A DNA stretch of 64,000 nucleotides from Glaciecola sp947496235 (lineage in GTDB: Bacteria > Pseudomonadota > Gammaproteobacteria > Enterobacterales > Alteromonadaceae): the NCBI RefSeq assembly GCF_050306235.1, contig NZ_JBLWFH010000014.1, positions 36,157 through 100,156 on the forward strand, read 5' to 3'. The notes below the pieces were generated by a model, which saw only the letters and a program-made list of their open reading frames with translations, ran no database searches and had not been told where the DNA came from. Positions within the stretch are counted from its first letter, which is position 1, and every line of letters starts with the position of its first letter. Shown here in pieces: positions 54,384 to 62,901 of the stretch. Position numbers and translations under genes: made by a program.

Positions 54384-55966
54384 TACTTACGTACTGCTAC
54401 GCCTGCTCTTACACCAGTTAATTCGCTGTTTTGCAAAACAGCTTTGCCATTTACAAGCATATGTTCAATACCTACAGAATATTGATGAGGCTGAGCAAAG
54501 GTAGATTTATCTTGGATGGTATTAGCATCCCACACAATAATATCTGCCTTGTAACCTTCTTTTAGTAAACCTCTGTCAGATAGTCCCATCCGTTGTGCTG
54601 GCATGGATGTCATTTTCTTAATCGCTTCTGGTAATGACAGAACTGACTTATCTCTCACATAGTGCGCCAGTACTCGTGGATATGTGCCATAGTTTCGAGG
54701 ATGAGGACTGCCCTTCATCCATTCGATACCAGTGCCGTCAGACGCGATAGATGAATTTGGATGGCGCATAATTCTTTCTACATCATCATCTTTCATGGTG
54801 TGGTAAATTCCTCTTCCACCACCGGCAAGTTGAATTTCAACTGCCAAATTTGCGGCTTCAATGGGAGTTACTTCGCGATCGAGGGAAGTTAGTACCTGTG
54901 CGAAAGTTTTTCCTTCCCATTCAGGGTTTTTCACGTATCGACTTATTTGAATTCGATTAAGGTCATCGCCCGCTCTTTGGTTATAGATAATATCGGCACT
55001 TTCTTGAATGATTTTTTGTTTTAATTCGGGATCATTTATCCGTTGTTCAAACGCCTTATCACCGCCCGCGAGAGACCACGAAGGTAATAACACGCCTAAA
55101 TTGGTATTCGACGCAGTGTATGGATATAAATCTAGGGTAACATCTAACCCTTCGGCGTTGTAACTATCAACCAACGCCAAGGTTTTTTTGCTCAACCCCC
55201 ACGCGGAAGGACCAGAGGTTTTATGGTGAGAAATATGCACCGGTATTCCGGTTTTCTTTGCCACATTAACAGTTTCTTCAACCGCTTCTATAACGTGCTC
55301 ACCTTCGCTGCGCATATGAGTAGCGTAAAAGCCACCTTGAGCTTGGGCAACTGATGCTAAAGCTTCAAGTTCTGAAGGTGGCGCATAAGTTCCAGGAATG
55401 TACAAAAGCCCTGACGATAAACCAAAAGCACCTTGTTCAATCCCATTTGAAACCAACGTCTGCATAGCTGCAATTTCAGTATCAGTGGCGTGCCTGTTTT
55501 CTCTTTGCATTATTTTGCGACGAACACTGTTGTGGCCAATTAACAGGGCAACATTAATCGCACTGCCTTGTTCCGACAGTCTTTCAAAGTAGTTCCCGAT
55601 ATTGACCGGGCTACCGCCGCAATTCCCGCCCAATATAGTGGTGACTCCCTGTTTTACGATAAAAGGTACGTCAGGGGTTCTTAAAATCCCCCATTCTGCG
55701 TGGGAATGCAGATCGATAAACCCAGGTGAAACCATCTTTCCTGTGGCATCAATTTCCTTTGTGTTTTGGCTGTTGCGTAGTTTTCCATAGGGAGCTATCG
55801 CCACTATTGTATCGCCAATTATGCCAATATCGGCCGAATAAGTATCCTCGCCTGATCCGTCATTGACCAAACCATTACGAATGATAATGTCGTACTCAAG
55901 TGTAGGTTCATTGCTTGCACAAGCAATGAGGCTCAGAAGGGTTGTAAGGATTATGAATAGTTTCAT
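54383..55966 (-). CDS. N-acyl-D-amino-acid deacylase-like amidohydrolase
   Basis: The ATG at 55966 gives a lipoprotein signal (LSLIAC) and 527 residues; an ATG 12 bp upstream is also in frame. Motifs of the D-aminoacylase group of amidohydrolases are present: GFIDLHSHAEW (metal-binding HxH), TILGGNCGGSP, GLSSGLLYIPG, THMRSEGEHVIEAV, VHISHHKTSG and IASDGTGIEW. It hydrolyses N-acyl D-amino acids, dipeptides or related amides in the envelope, using zinc. It is an isolated gene. Confidence 0.88.
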   Translation of the reverse strand: MKLFIILTTLLSLIACASNEPTLEYDIIIRNGLVNDGSGEDTYSADIGIIGDTIVAIAPYGKLRNSQNTKEIDATGKMVSPGFIDLHSHAEWGILRTPDVPFIVKQGVTTILGGNCGGSPVNIGNYFERLSEQGSAINVALLIGHNSVRRKIMQRENRHATDTEIAAMQTLVSNGIEQGAFGLSSGLLYIPGTYAPPSELEALASVAQAQGGFYATHMRSEGEHVIEAVEETVNVAKKTGIPVHISHHKTSGPSAWGLSKKTLALVDSYNAEGLDVTLDLYPYTASNTNLGVLLPSWSLAGGDKAFEQRINDPELKQKIIQESADIIYNQRAGDDLNRIQISRYVKNPEWEGKTFAQVLTSLDREVTPIEAANLAVEIQLAGGGRGIYHTMKDDDVERIMRHPNSSIASDGTGIEWMKGSPHPRNYGTYPRVLAHYVRDKSVLSLPEAIKKMTSMPAQRMGLSDRGLLKEGYKADIIVWDANTIQDKSTFAQPHQYSVGIEHMLVNGKAVLQNSELTGVRAGVAVRK

Positions 55967-56145
55967 ATTGCCTACCATAGCGGTAAAAGTGAATTAAAAC
56001 AAATAAGTTTAGGTGAAAATTAAAGCTAGGAAGTGGGGAAGTCAATTTACTCTGAATCCAGTTAATAATTAACCCCGACTCCATTATTTCTAAAGAATGA
56101 ACTACGGCTCCATTATTTTTTTTTGAAAAAAATTAAAAAAAATAC

Positions 56146-56174
56146 TTGAAAAGGTTTTTTTCGATCCTACATAT
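56146..56174 (+). promoter_or_regulatory. sigma32-like heat-shock promoter
   Basis: CTTGAAA at 56146-56152 and CCTACATAT at 56166-56174 with a 13-bp spacer match the sigma32 consensus (CTTGAAA, 11-16 bp, CCCCATnT) closely. It lies 100 bp before the small heat-shock gene, leaving a long leader. Confidence 0.65.
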
Positions 56175-56179
56175 AAGTT

Positions 56180-56276
56180 GTAGGCGCCAGAAGGGTCTAC
56201 AAAACCGCCGCCGGAAAGCCGGGGCATCAAAACTTAAATTTTTAACATATTGCTTAATAGGAAGGATATGAGAATG
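56180..56276 (+). promoter_or_regulatory. ROSE-like RNA thermometer leader
   Basis: The leader can fold into a hairpin at 56180-56200, a CCGG/CCGG hairpin at 56211-56222, and a last hairpin where TTGCT (56250-56254) faces AGGAA (56259-56263) of the ribosome-binding region across a 4-nt loop, with a G opposite G; CATA (56246-56249) and TATG (56267-56270) extend the stem. The UUGCU motif facing the Shine-Dalgarno is the hallmark of ROSE elements before ibpA-type genes, which open on heating. Confidence 0.7.
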
Positions 56277-56729
56277 CGTACTATAGATCTATCTCCACTT
56301 TACCGTTCATTTATTGGTTCTGACCACTTGGCTGCTATGATTGATGCAGCAAACAGACAAGAAAAACAAACCTCTTATCCGCCGTATAACATTGAGTTAT
56401 TGGGCGAAGATAAATATAGAATTACTATGGCCATTGCAGGCTTTTCTCAAGAAGATGTACTCATTGAAGTGCAAGAAAACACCTTGAAAGTGCAAGGCAA
56501 TAAAGAAACGTCTGAACAAGACGAAAAAACTGTAAACGAGCGCAAGTTCTTACACAAAGGTATCTCTGAGCGTAATTTCGAACGTAAGTTCCAACTCGGT
56601 GATAACGTGAAAGTACTATCCGCTGACTTACAAAATGGATTATTGCACATCGATTTAGAACGTGTGGTGCCTGAAGCCCAAAAACCACGTCGAATTGAAA
56701 TAGGCAGTAACCTTATCGAAAACCAATAA
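56274..56729 (+). CDS. small heat-shock protein (IbpA/Hsp20)
   Basis: The ATG at 56274 (MRTIDLSPLYRS) is chosen because GGAAGG lies 8 bp before it and the start matches E. coli IbpA; two upstream in-frame starts are too close to or before that site. The 151-residue product has an alpha-crystallin domain (about 35-130: YPPYNIELLGEDKYRITMAIAGFS, DLQNGLLHIDLER) and a short C-terminal tail with a final RRIEIG motif. It is a cytoplasmic ATP-independent holdase. Its leader shows heat-shock promoter and thermometer features. Confidence 0.93.
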   Translation: MRTIDLSPLYRSFIGSDHLAAMIDAANRQEKQTSYPPYNIELLGEDKYRITMAIAGFSQEDVLIEVQENTLKVQGNKETSEQDEKTVNERKFLHKGISERNFERKFQLGDNVKVLSADLQNGLLHIDLERVVPEAQKPRRIEIGSNLIENQ

Positions 56730-56752
56730 TTGGTTCGACTTCTCCCTAAACT

Positions 56753-56779
56753 AAAGCGCTCTTTTGAGCGCTTTTTTTT
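56753..56779 (+). terminator. rho-independent terminator of the sHSP gene
   Basis: AAAGCGCTC (56753-56761), a TTTT loop, GAGCGCTTT (56766-56774) and a further T run. Strong stem with uridine tail just after the stop. Confidence 0.9.
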
Positions 56780-56881
56780 ATGCCCGCTAGTTTTTGTCTG
56801 TTTTCAAATAGTTGAGTTATTTATTGTAGGCGCTTATTCTAAATAAAAACTCGACCTTTCACGACAGATCCCAAGGACAAT

Positions 56882-59755
56882 ATGAGAATCATTAAACCTG
56901 CTTTCGCTAGTGCAATACTGCTGCTTTTTTTAGCCGGCTGTAGCGACCCCAAACCAACTCCTAGTTCAGATAACGCATCCACATCAACAGCACAACCAGA
57001 GCTTAAATTCAGTTATGAAAAATACCAGTTGGACAATGGGCTAACAGTTATTCTGCACCAAGATAAGTCTGATCCAATAGTCGCATTGTCGACTGTGGTG
57101 CACGTTGGCTCTAATCGTGAACAACCTGGACGTACTGGATTTGCTCACTTTTTTGAGCATATGGCATTTAATGATTCAGAAAATGTACCCATGGGTGCTA
57201 ACAGAAAAATGATTCCCGAGCTTGGCGGAGAGCGCAATGGTGGCACTTGGAGTGACGGTACTATTTATTATGAAGTAGTGCCCAAAGATGCTTTTGATAA
57301 GTTGTTATGGATAGATTCTGATCGCCTAGGTTTTATGATCAATACTGTGACTCAGCCAACACTAGAGCGCGAAAAACAAGTGGTCAAAAATGAAAAACGC
57401 CAACGAGTGGATAACCGCCCATATGGCCACACAGATCACGTAATCCGTAAGGCTCTCTATCCTAAAGGTCACCCGTATAGCTGGACAGTGATAGGCGATT
57501 TGGAAGATTTACAAGCCGCCACCTTAGAAGACGTTAAACGCTTTTATAATGAATTTTATACCCCGTCCAACGTAACTTTAGTGATTGCTGGCGATATCGA
57601 TATTGAAGAAACAAAACAGAAAGTGGAATACTGGTTTGGTGAAATTGCAAAAGGAGAAAAGGTTGATCCTTTATCTCCCATGCCAGTGACCTTAGAAAAA
57701 GACATTCTGTTATTTCATGAAGATAATTTTGCGCGTTTACCCGAAATTCGCATGACCTACCCAACAGTAGAACAATATCATCCAGATGCCTATGCCCTAG
57801 ACATGCTCGCTCGTGTTTTAGCTGGCACCAAGGATACGCCTTTATACGAATTAATCGTGACAGAAAAACAGTTAGCCCCAAATGTCGCTGCCTATCATTC
57901 TAGTCAAGAAATCGCGGGGACATTTACTGTAAGAGTTAGGGCAAATGCTGACCAAGATTTGGATGAAGTGCAACAAGTAATCCAGCAAGCTTTCAATAAA
58001 TTTGTTGCCGATGGAGTAAGTGAAGACAAACTAACCAGAATTAGAGCTCAGACTGAGACGTCTTTTTATCAGCAGTTTGAAAGCATCTTAAATAAGTCGC
58101 TTCAACTCGGGATTTACAATGAATATGCTGGCTCACCTGATTTTTATAAAACTGAAATAGAACGTATTAATGCTGTTACCACTGAAGATATAATGCGCGT
58201 ATTTAATCAGTATATAAAAGACCAGCCAGCGGTTATTACTAGCTTCGTGCCAAAGCAAAAATTAGAGCTTGCTGTTGCAAATTCAACGCTAGCAAATGTG
58301 GTCGAAGAACAAATAGTGCAAGGAGCCGAAACTACCTTTGAAGAAAAAGCCTTGGACAACTTTACTATCACACCGACTAAAAATGATCGCAGCGAACCAC
58401 CACTAGGAGAGCTTCCTGCGCTTAAAGTGCCCGAAGTCTGGCAACAAACGACAGAGTTAGGCATTCAGGTATTTGGAATTGAGCAAAACGAATTACCTCT
58501 GGTGAATTTTAGTCTTATTATTCCAGGCGGGCAGTTATTAGATCCTGCATCTAAGGAAGGGGTTTCCTCTTTAATGGCGGACATGTTGATGGAAGGAACC
58601 ACTGAAAAATCAGCAGCCGAATTTGAGCAAGCCCTCGGCCTGTTAGGTGCTAGCTTGTCAGTATCAGCAAACCGTTATGAAATTGATATCAGTGGCCGCG
58701 TGTTAGCGAAAAACTATCAAGCGACAATGGCCTTAGTTGGTGAGATGTTGCTTTCACCTTCTTTTGATCAAGCAGCTTTTGACCGCTTAAAACAAGCCCA
58801 ATTAACCAATATCAAGCAGCAACAAAGCAATCCTAGTCGAGTGGCTTATAACGCTTTTGCAAGTAAACTATACGGGGATAATCATCCTTTGGGCATACCC
58901 TCAGGAGGCACCGAAACAAGTGTCGAAAATATTACCCTAGCAGATGTGAAATCCTATTATCAGCAATATGTTAAGCCCCAAGGCGCGAGTTATCATATCG
59001 TTGGCAATATTAGCCAAACTAAGGTAGTTAGCACCCTAGAAAGCTTGTCTGAATGGACAGGTGAAGTTGCCGCGTTACCCACAATTGCGCCTGCGAAAAC
59101 AGATACTTCTAGCCGCGTCTATTTTATTGATATCCCAAATGCTAAGCAGTCGGTCATTTATATAGGCAAACTATTACCAGACCAACAGCATCCTGATTCA
59201 TATGCGATTGAATATGCAAACACTGCGTTAGGCGGTGGAATTTCAGGTAGACTCGCGCAAACCTTACGTATAGAAAAAGGCTACACTTACGGCGCTTACA
59301 GTTTCGTCCAAGATGGTCCATATTTGTCAAGCTTTATAGCCAGTTCACAGGTGCGTTCTAATGTGACCAAAGAATCTTTGCAAGAATTTAAACGCCTAGT
59401 GGGTCAGTATAAACAGACTTTTGGTGAAAGCGACTTGGCGACCATGCAGAACATGGTGATAAAGGGTAACTCCCGCGATTTTGAAACATTAAATGACAAG
59501 CTGAGAATTCTTGAAGAAATGAGCAAAAAAGGGTTAACCGCGGACTACATAGTTAACAATCAAGATTATGTGTTTAATGCGGACTTACCTGAAGTGCATC
59601 GCGTAATAGACACCTATTTGCAAGAGCCGCAGATGATTTATGTGATTGCCGGTGATGCAGCTACTCAATTCTCTGGCGTTGAATCCTTTGCCCAAAGCGT
59701 AGATTCTAAAGTGATTGAACTTGATATCAATGGCGATCCAGTGACCTTGGAATAA
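56882..59755 (+). CDS. M16 family zinc peptidase lipoprotein
   Basis: A 957-residue lipoprotein (LAGC lipobox). The N-terminal half has the inverted zinc motif HFFEH (89-93) in GRTGFAHFFEHMAFN and the distal TLEREKQVVKNE glutamate; the C-terminal half (from about 510) is the usual inactive M16 repeat with GGGISGRLAQTLR and GYTYGAYS. Both halves form the clamshell of periplasmic pitrilysin-like/processing peptidase relatives. It degrades unfolded or short peptides in the periplasm; the precise substrate is unknown. AAGGA precedes the ATG. Confidence 0.92.
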   Translation: MRIIKPAFASAILLLFLAGCSDPKPTPSSDNASTSTAQPELKFSYEKYQLDNGLTVILHQDKSDPIVALSTVVHVGSNREQPGRTGFAHFFEHMAFNDSENVPMGANRKMIPELGGERNGGTWSDGTIYYEVVPKDAFDKLLWIDSDRLGFMINTVTQPTLEREKQVVKNEKRQRVDNRPYGHTDHVIRKALYPKGHPYSWTVIGDLEDLQAATLEDVKRFYNEFYTPSNVTLVIAGDIDIEETKQKVEYWFGEIAKGEKVDPLSPMPVTLEKDILLFHEDNFARLPEIRMTYPTVEQYHPDAYALDMLARVLAGTKDTPLYELIVTEKQLAPNVAAYHSSQEIAGTFTVRVRANADQDLDEVQQVIQQAFNKFVADGVSEDKLTRIRAQTETSFYQQFESILNKSLQLGIYNEYAGSPDFYKTEIERINAVTTEDIMRVFNQYIKDQPAVITSFVPKQKLELAVANSTLANVVEEQIVQGAETTFEEKALDNFTITPTKNDRSEPPLGELPALKVPEVWQQTTELGIQVFGIEQNELPLVNFSLIIPGGQLLDPASKEGVSSLMADMLMEGTTEKSAAEFEQALGLLGASLSVSANRYEIDISGRVLAKNYQATMALVGEMLLSPSFDQAAFDRLKQAQLTNIKQQQSNPSRVAYNAFASKLYGDNHPLGIPSGGTETSVENITLADVKSYYQQYVKPQGASYHIVGNISQTKVVSTLESLSEWTGEVAALPTIAPAKTDTSSRVYFIDIPNAKQSVIYIGKLLPDQQHPDSYAIEYANTALGGGISGRLAQTLRIEKGYTYGAYSFVQDGPYLSSFIASSQVRSNVTKESLQEFKRLVGQYKQTFGESDLATMQNMVIKGNSRDFETLNDKLRILEEMSKKGLTADYIVNNQDYVFNADLPEVHRVIDTYLQEPQMIYVIAGDAATQFSGVESFAQSVDSKVIELDINGDPVTLE

Positions 59756-59794
59756 ACCTTGTATAAAAAGAGCGGTAACTAAAAGGGCGGTAAA

Positions 59795-60646
59795 ATGGCT
59801 GGATTGAAGTTAGTCATGCTTTCGGCACTGGCAATGGTTGCATTTGCAGCTAATTCATTGTTGTGTCGTATGGCTCTGGTCGAAACCCAAATAGATCCAG
59901 CCTCATTTACCCTTTGGCGAATCCTCAGCGGCGCTATTATCTTGAGCTTGATAGTCATGGCTCGCAAACGCAACCCTTTTAAAGCGGGTAGTCTGAAATC
60001 CGGATTAGCACTCATGGTGTATGCTGGCGGCTTTTCATTTGCCTACATCAGCATGACTACTGGGGCTGGTGCTTTATTGCTGTTTGGCGCCGTGCAAATC
60101 ACCATGATAGGTTGGGGGTTGTACAAAGGGGAAAGAATGTCCAAGCTTCAATGGTTGGGATTTGTTTTGGCCATAGTTGGATTGGTGTTGCTATTACTTC
60201 CTAGTGCTTCTGTGCCTGAAATCTCAAGTGCAGCGCTTATGGTTTCAGCAGGTATAGCTTGGGGCATTTATTCTCTATTGGGAAAGGGGACTGCGATGCC
60301 CATTGAAGCAACGGCTGGTAATTTCATTCGAGCCTTACCTTTCGCAATTTTACTGTTTATTCTATTTCTGCCCCATCAAGAGACAGACTATACCGGTATA
60401 GCCTACGCCATTGCTTCAGGTGCTATAGCTTCCGGATTGGGTTATGCACTTTGGTACAGCATTTTGCCTTACATTGCCGCGATCAAAGCTGCCACCTTGC
60501 AGCTTTCAGTACCTGTCATTGCCGTATTTGCTGGCTGGATGTTTTTGCAAGAAGCATTCACTACTCGCATTGTGATCAGTTCAGCCTTGGTGTTAGGTGG
60601 CGTTGGCTTAGTAATTTGGGTAAAAAGCACCGCACATCAACCTTGA
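59795..60646 (+). CDS. DMT-superfamily (EamA) transporter
   Basis: A 283-residue membrane protein with about ten helices in two EamA repeats (about 5-130 and 150-280). The FTLWRILSGAIILSLI segment and the late YALWYSILPYI and LQLSVPVIAVFAGWMFL are typical of drug/metabolite transporters exporting amino acids or metabolites. It follows the M16 gene by 39 bp and may be co-transcribed. Confidence 0.85.
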   Translation: MAGLKLVMLSALAMVAFAANSLLCRMALVETQIDPASFTLWRILSGAIILSLIVMARKRNPFKAGSLKSGLALMVYAGGFSFAYISMTTGAGALLLFGAVQITMIGWGLYKGERMSKLQWLGFVLAIVGLVLLLLPSASVPEISSAALMVSAGIAWGIYSLLGKGTAMPIEATAGNFIRALPFAILLFILFLPHQETDYTGIAYAIASGAIASGLGYALWYSILPYIAAIKAATLQLSVPVIAVFAGWMFLQEAFTTRIVISSALVLGGVGLVIWVKSTAHQP

Positions 60647-60663
60647 TTCAAGTGCATTTGTAG

Positions 60664-61086
60664 CTACTTTATCCAGCCATTTTTTTCCGCGGTTACACTT
60701 AAAAAGAATAATCCTACAGCTATCAGAAATACCAGTCCCTGAATAATCAACACTCCTGCGCCTACTAAGGTTGCTGCATCCATGAAAAAGAACAACGCAA
60801 TATCTTGAAGAACTAAGCCGACAATTGAGAGGATAAAGCTGATTTTCGCCCAAGACTGCTTCAACAATAATCCTAAGCAGCCAATGACACCAAAACCGAC
60901 CGCAGCTACAGAAGCAAAAGGGGCCCAGATGGGGCGCATTGCATACATTTGTTGCTGAGCTTCAGGAAAAAGCTTAATGTCTTCTGCGGTTAACGTGAAA
61001 TCAAGACCAACGGCAGCGGCACCGATGAGATTCCACAACAGCGCCACTGCAGAGAATATATAAAACCAAATAGGGGGCTTGTTCAT
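60664..61086 (-). CDS. four-helix membrane protein, unknown
   Basis: A 140-residue protein with four hydrophobic helices (about 8-28, 55-75, 80-102, 105-128) and IWFYIFSAVALLWNLIGA at the N-terminus, a form often annotated loosely as sugar transporter-like. AAGGA precedes the ATG. No transport motif is seen. It is the last chromosomal gene before the cassette region and converges on the transporter gene. Confidence 0.75.
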   Translation of the reverse strand: MNKPPIWFYIFSAVALLWNLIGAAAVGLDFTLTAEDIKLFPEAQQQMYAMRPIWAPFASVAAVGFGVIGCLGLLLKQSWAKISFILSIVGLVLQDIALFFFMDAATLVGAGVLIIQGLVFLIAVGLFFLSVTAEKNGWIK

Positions 61087-61625
61087 GTTCAGTCCTTTGT
61101 TAGTTTTTTATTGCAGTCTATACAATTTTTGAAAAAGAATCGAAACAAAAAACGACGATTAATATTCGAGGGAGGGAATGTACTATTCTTAATTCTTCCC
61201 GTCAGCCTCGAGACATCGCGGATCTCTTTCAAGAATCCGCGTTGCGAAAGCTTTGCACGACGAACTTCCGACTAAAATTTCGACATAACTAACTCTGTAT
61301 AAATACGTTTTTGATATAAGCTCGCTATAGAACAAAAAACAAGCCAAATCGGCATCATATGCATTCTTTAAATTTCGAGCAAAATCAGTAGTTAACAAAG
61401 AAATCCATATGTAGCGAGAAAACCCTCTAAATAGAGTCTCGCGAAATCCAGTGCAAACAGACCTAAACTAAAGTTGACCCTACAAAATTAAATGTTGTAT
61501 AACAGTCATTTAGAATAAAAGGATATTAGCGATGAATCTACTGCACTTTCGTACATATGCGAGATACTCGCTAATAAGATGTTATGTCCTTAGCAAATTA
61601 AATCAACATCGGAGGTTGTAGTACT
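61087..61625. other. gap with cassette lacking a clear ORF
   Basis: A 539-bp stretch. The right part carries an attC-like site (see below). The left part has only a 69-codon minus-strand frame (61189-61398) without ribosome-binding site. This may be a cassette without a coding sequence, or a decayed one. Confidence 0.45.
61498..61587 (+). other. attC-like site A (tentative)
   Basis: TATAACA (61498-61504) and TGTTATGT (61580-61587) are complementary outer boxes, and ATTAGCGA/TCGCTAAT form an internal inverted repeat (about 61525-61532 and 61568-61575). The asymmetric arms make it weaker than site B. The next cassette gene starts 38 bp after it. Confidence 0.45.
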
Positions 61626-62282
61626 GTGCTAGTTTTTCTTCATATTTTTGCAGGCAGCATAGCTTTGCTCGCTGGAACCATAAGTTTCTTGGCCAAAAAG
61701 GGGGCAAATACGCACAGAAAAGCTGGCAAAGTTTTTGTTATCTCAATGGTGCTTATGACTCTATCTGGTGCTTTGTTGGCATTCATTAATGATGAAATGC
61801 TAAACATGGTTGCAGGTCTAGTAACATTCTATTTAGTTTGCACAGCTTTCGTTGCTGCCCGCATAACGACTTTCAAGCCTAACCTGACTAATCTTTCATT
61901 AGCATTTTTTGGCCTCTTGGTTGGTGTATATGCCGTTCTAACGGGATTTCATGCATTAAGCCAAGGTATTGCGAAGATTGATGGTAATCCAACTCAGGTC
62001 ATTATAGTTTTTGGCACCATTTCATTATTGGCTGCTCTTGCGGATACATACCTTCTCAAAAAACAAAAACTAAATAACAAAGCAAGGCTAGTGCGTCACA
62101 GTTGGCGCATTGGCGTTGCTATGTTTATCGCAGCAGCTTCCTTTTTCCTTGGTCAATCTCAGGTATTCCCAGGAGCAATCAGGAATTCTTTTCTCCTTGT
62201 AACTCCTGTTTTGCTTGTTTTATTATCAACGATTTATTGGGTTGTACGTGTTCGTGTGTGGGGTTTAAAAAGACGGACATAA
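61626..62282 (+). CDS. cassette-borne multi-helix membrane protein (DUF2306-like)
   Basis: A 218-residue protein starting with GTG, with GGAGG 10 bp upstream. Six to seven membrane helices; the N-terminal FLHIFAGSIALLAGTISFLAKKG and HRKAGKVFVISMVLM with conserved histidines resemble DUF2306-like proteins. Its TAA stop lies inside the outer box of the following attC, a usual feature of integron cassettes. Function unknown. Confidence 0.78.
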   Translation: MLVFLHIFAGSIALLAGTISFLAKKGANTHRKAGKVFVISMVLMTLSGALLAFINDEMLNMVAGLVTFYLVCTAFVAARITTFKPNLTNLSLAFFGLLVGVYAVLTGFHALSQGIAKIDGNPTQVIIVFGTISLLAALADTYLLKKQKLNNKARLVRHSWRIGVAMFIAAASFFLGQSQVFPGAIRNSFLLVTPVLLVLLSTIYWVVRVRVWGLKRRT

Positions 62283-62378
62283 CAAAGCCATTATGGCAGG
62301 GACGCAAAACGCTTGGCTTGCGCTCCTTCGTCGCCAATTTTAGCCAAGCATTTCTGCGCCCCATATGGCGGCGTTAGC
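62279..62378 (+). other. attC recombination site B
   Basis: ATAACAAAG (62279) and GCGTTAGC (62371-62378) are matching outer boxes. The two arms pair over most of their length: GCCATTATGG with CCATATGGCG, GACGCA with TGCGCC, and GCTTGGCT with AGCCAAGC, leaving a central loop. This long imperfect hairpin of about 100 bp is characteristic of integron attC sites. Confidence 0.85.
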
Positions 62379-62393
62379 TGAACGGGTTAAAAC

Positions 62394-62765
62394 ATGAGAT
62401 CTTTTTTCCTTTTTGTTTCAATCTTAATCACGTTTCAATGTGGCGCACAAAGTTGGTATAAATTAGATAATCCAAAAGTTGATTTAGAGATAAGTGAGTT
62501 AGAGCTTGAAATTGCAATATGGACTGAAATTAACAGAATGATGGTAGGAGTCGTTCCAGATCGATCTGTCTTCACTTATCACTATCAAATAAAAGATGAA
62601 AATACAGTTGTAATTTGGGGGTATTGCGAAGTTGATGAATCATTTGAATCTATGGACAAGTCAAAACAAAGACTGGTTGTATTAGATGGCGGTACTTGTT
62701 ATTTCACAGCTCAATATACTGTGGATTTGGGAAGCGTAAAGGTAGTGTTTAATGGAGTCGCATAG
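62394..62765 (+). CDS. cassette-borne exported protein, unknown
   Basis: A 123-residue protein with a signal peptide (FFLFVSILITFQCGAQS, possible lipobox Cys) and a small beta-rich body with two or three cysteines (YCEVDES, GGTCYF). It starts 16 bp after attC site B and ends 7 bp before site C, which is tight cassette packing. No family recognised. Confidence 0.65.
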   Translation: MRSFFLFVSILITFQCGAQSWYKLDNPKVDLEISELELEIAIWTEINRMMVGVVPDRSVFTYHYQIKDENTVVIWGYCEVDESFESMDKSKQRLVVLDGGTCYFTAQYTVDLGSVKVVFNGVA

Positions 62766-62772
62766 CATGGCA

Positions 62773-62849
62773 GCTAACAAGAAAATCAAGCCGTTGAACA
62801 AGTTCAACTGTGACACGACTTCGTCGCACACCATATTCAGTTGTTATGT
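62773..62849 (+). other. attC-like site C
   Basis: GCTAACAAG (62773) and TTGTTATGT (62841-62849) are outer boxes. The left half (AACAAGAAAATCAAGCCG) closely resembles the left arm of known short attC sites, while the right half is less complementary; a GTTGAAC/GTTCAAC pair and a CGAC-TTCG-TCG hairpin lie between. Confidence 0.65.
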
Positions 62850-62901
62850 TTTTTAAGGGGCCGTCAAAAGTAGACAGTTCATTTAATAATTTAGGGATGA
62901 G

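Noticed and set aside
61189..61398. 69-codon minus-strand frame in the first cassette region
   Set aside because: Opposite to the cassette direction, no ribosome-binding site and no recognisable domain; kept only as a remark in the gap entry.
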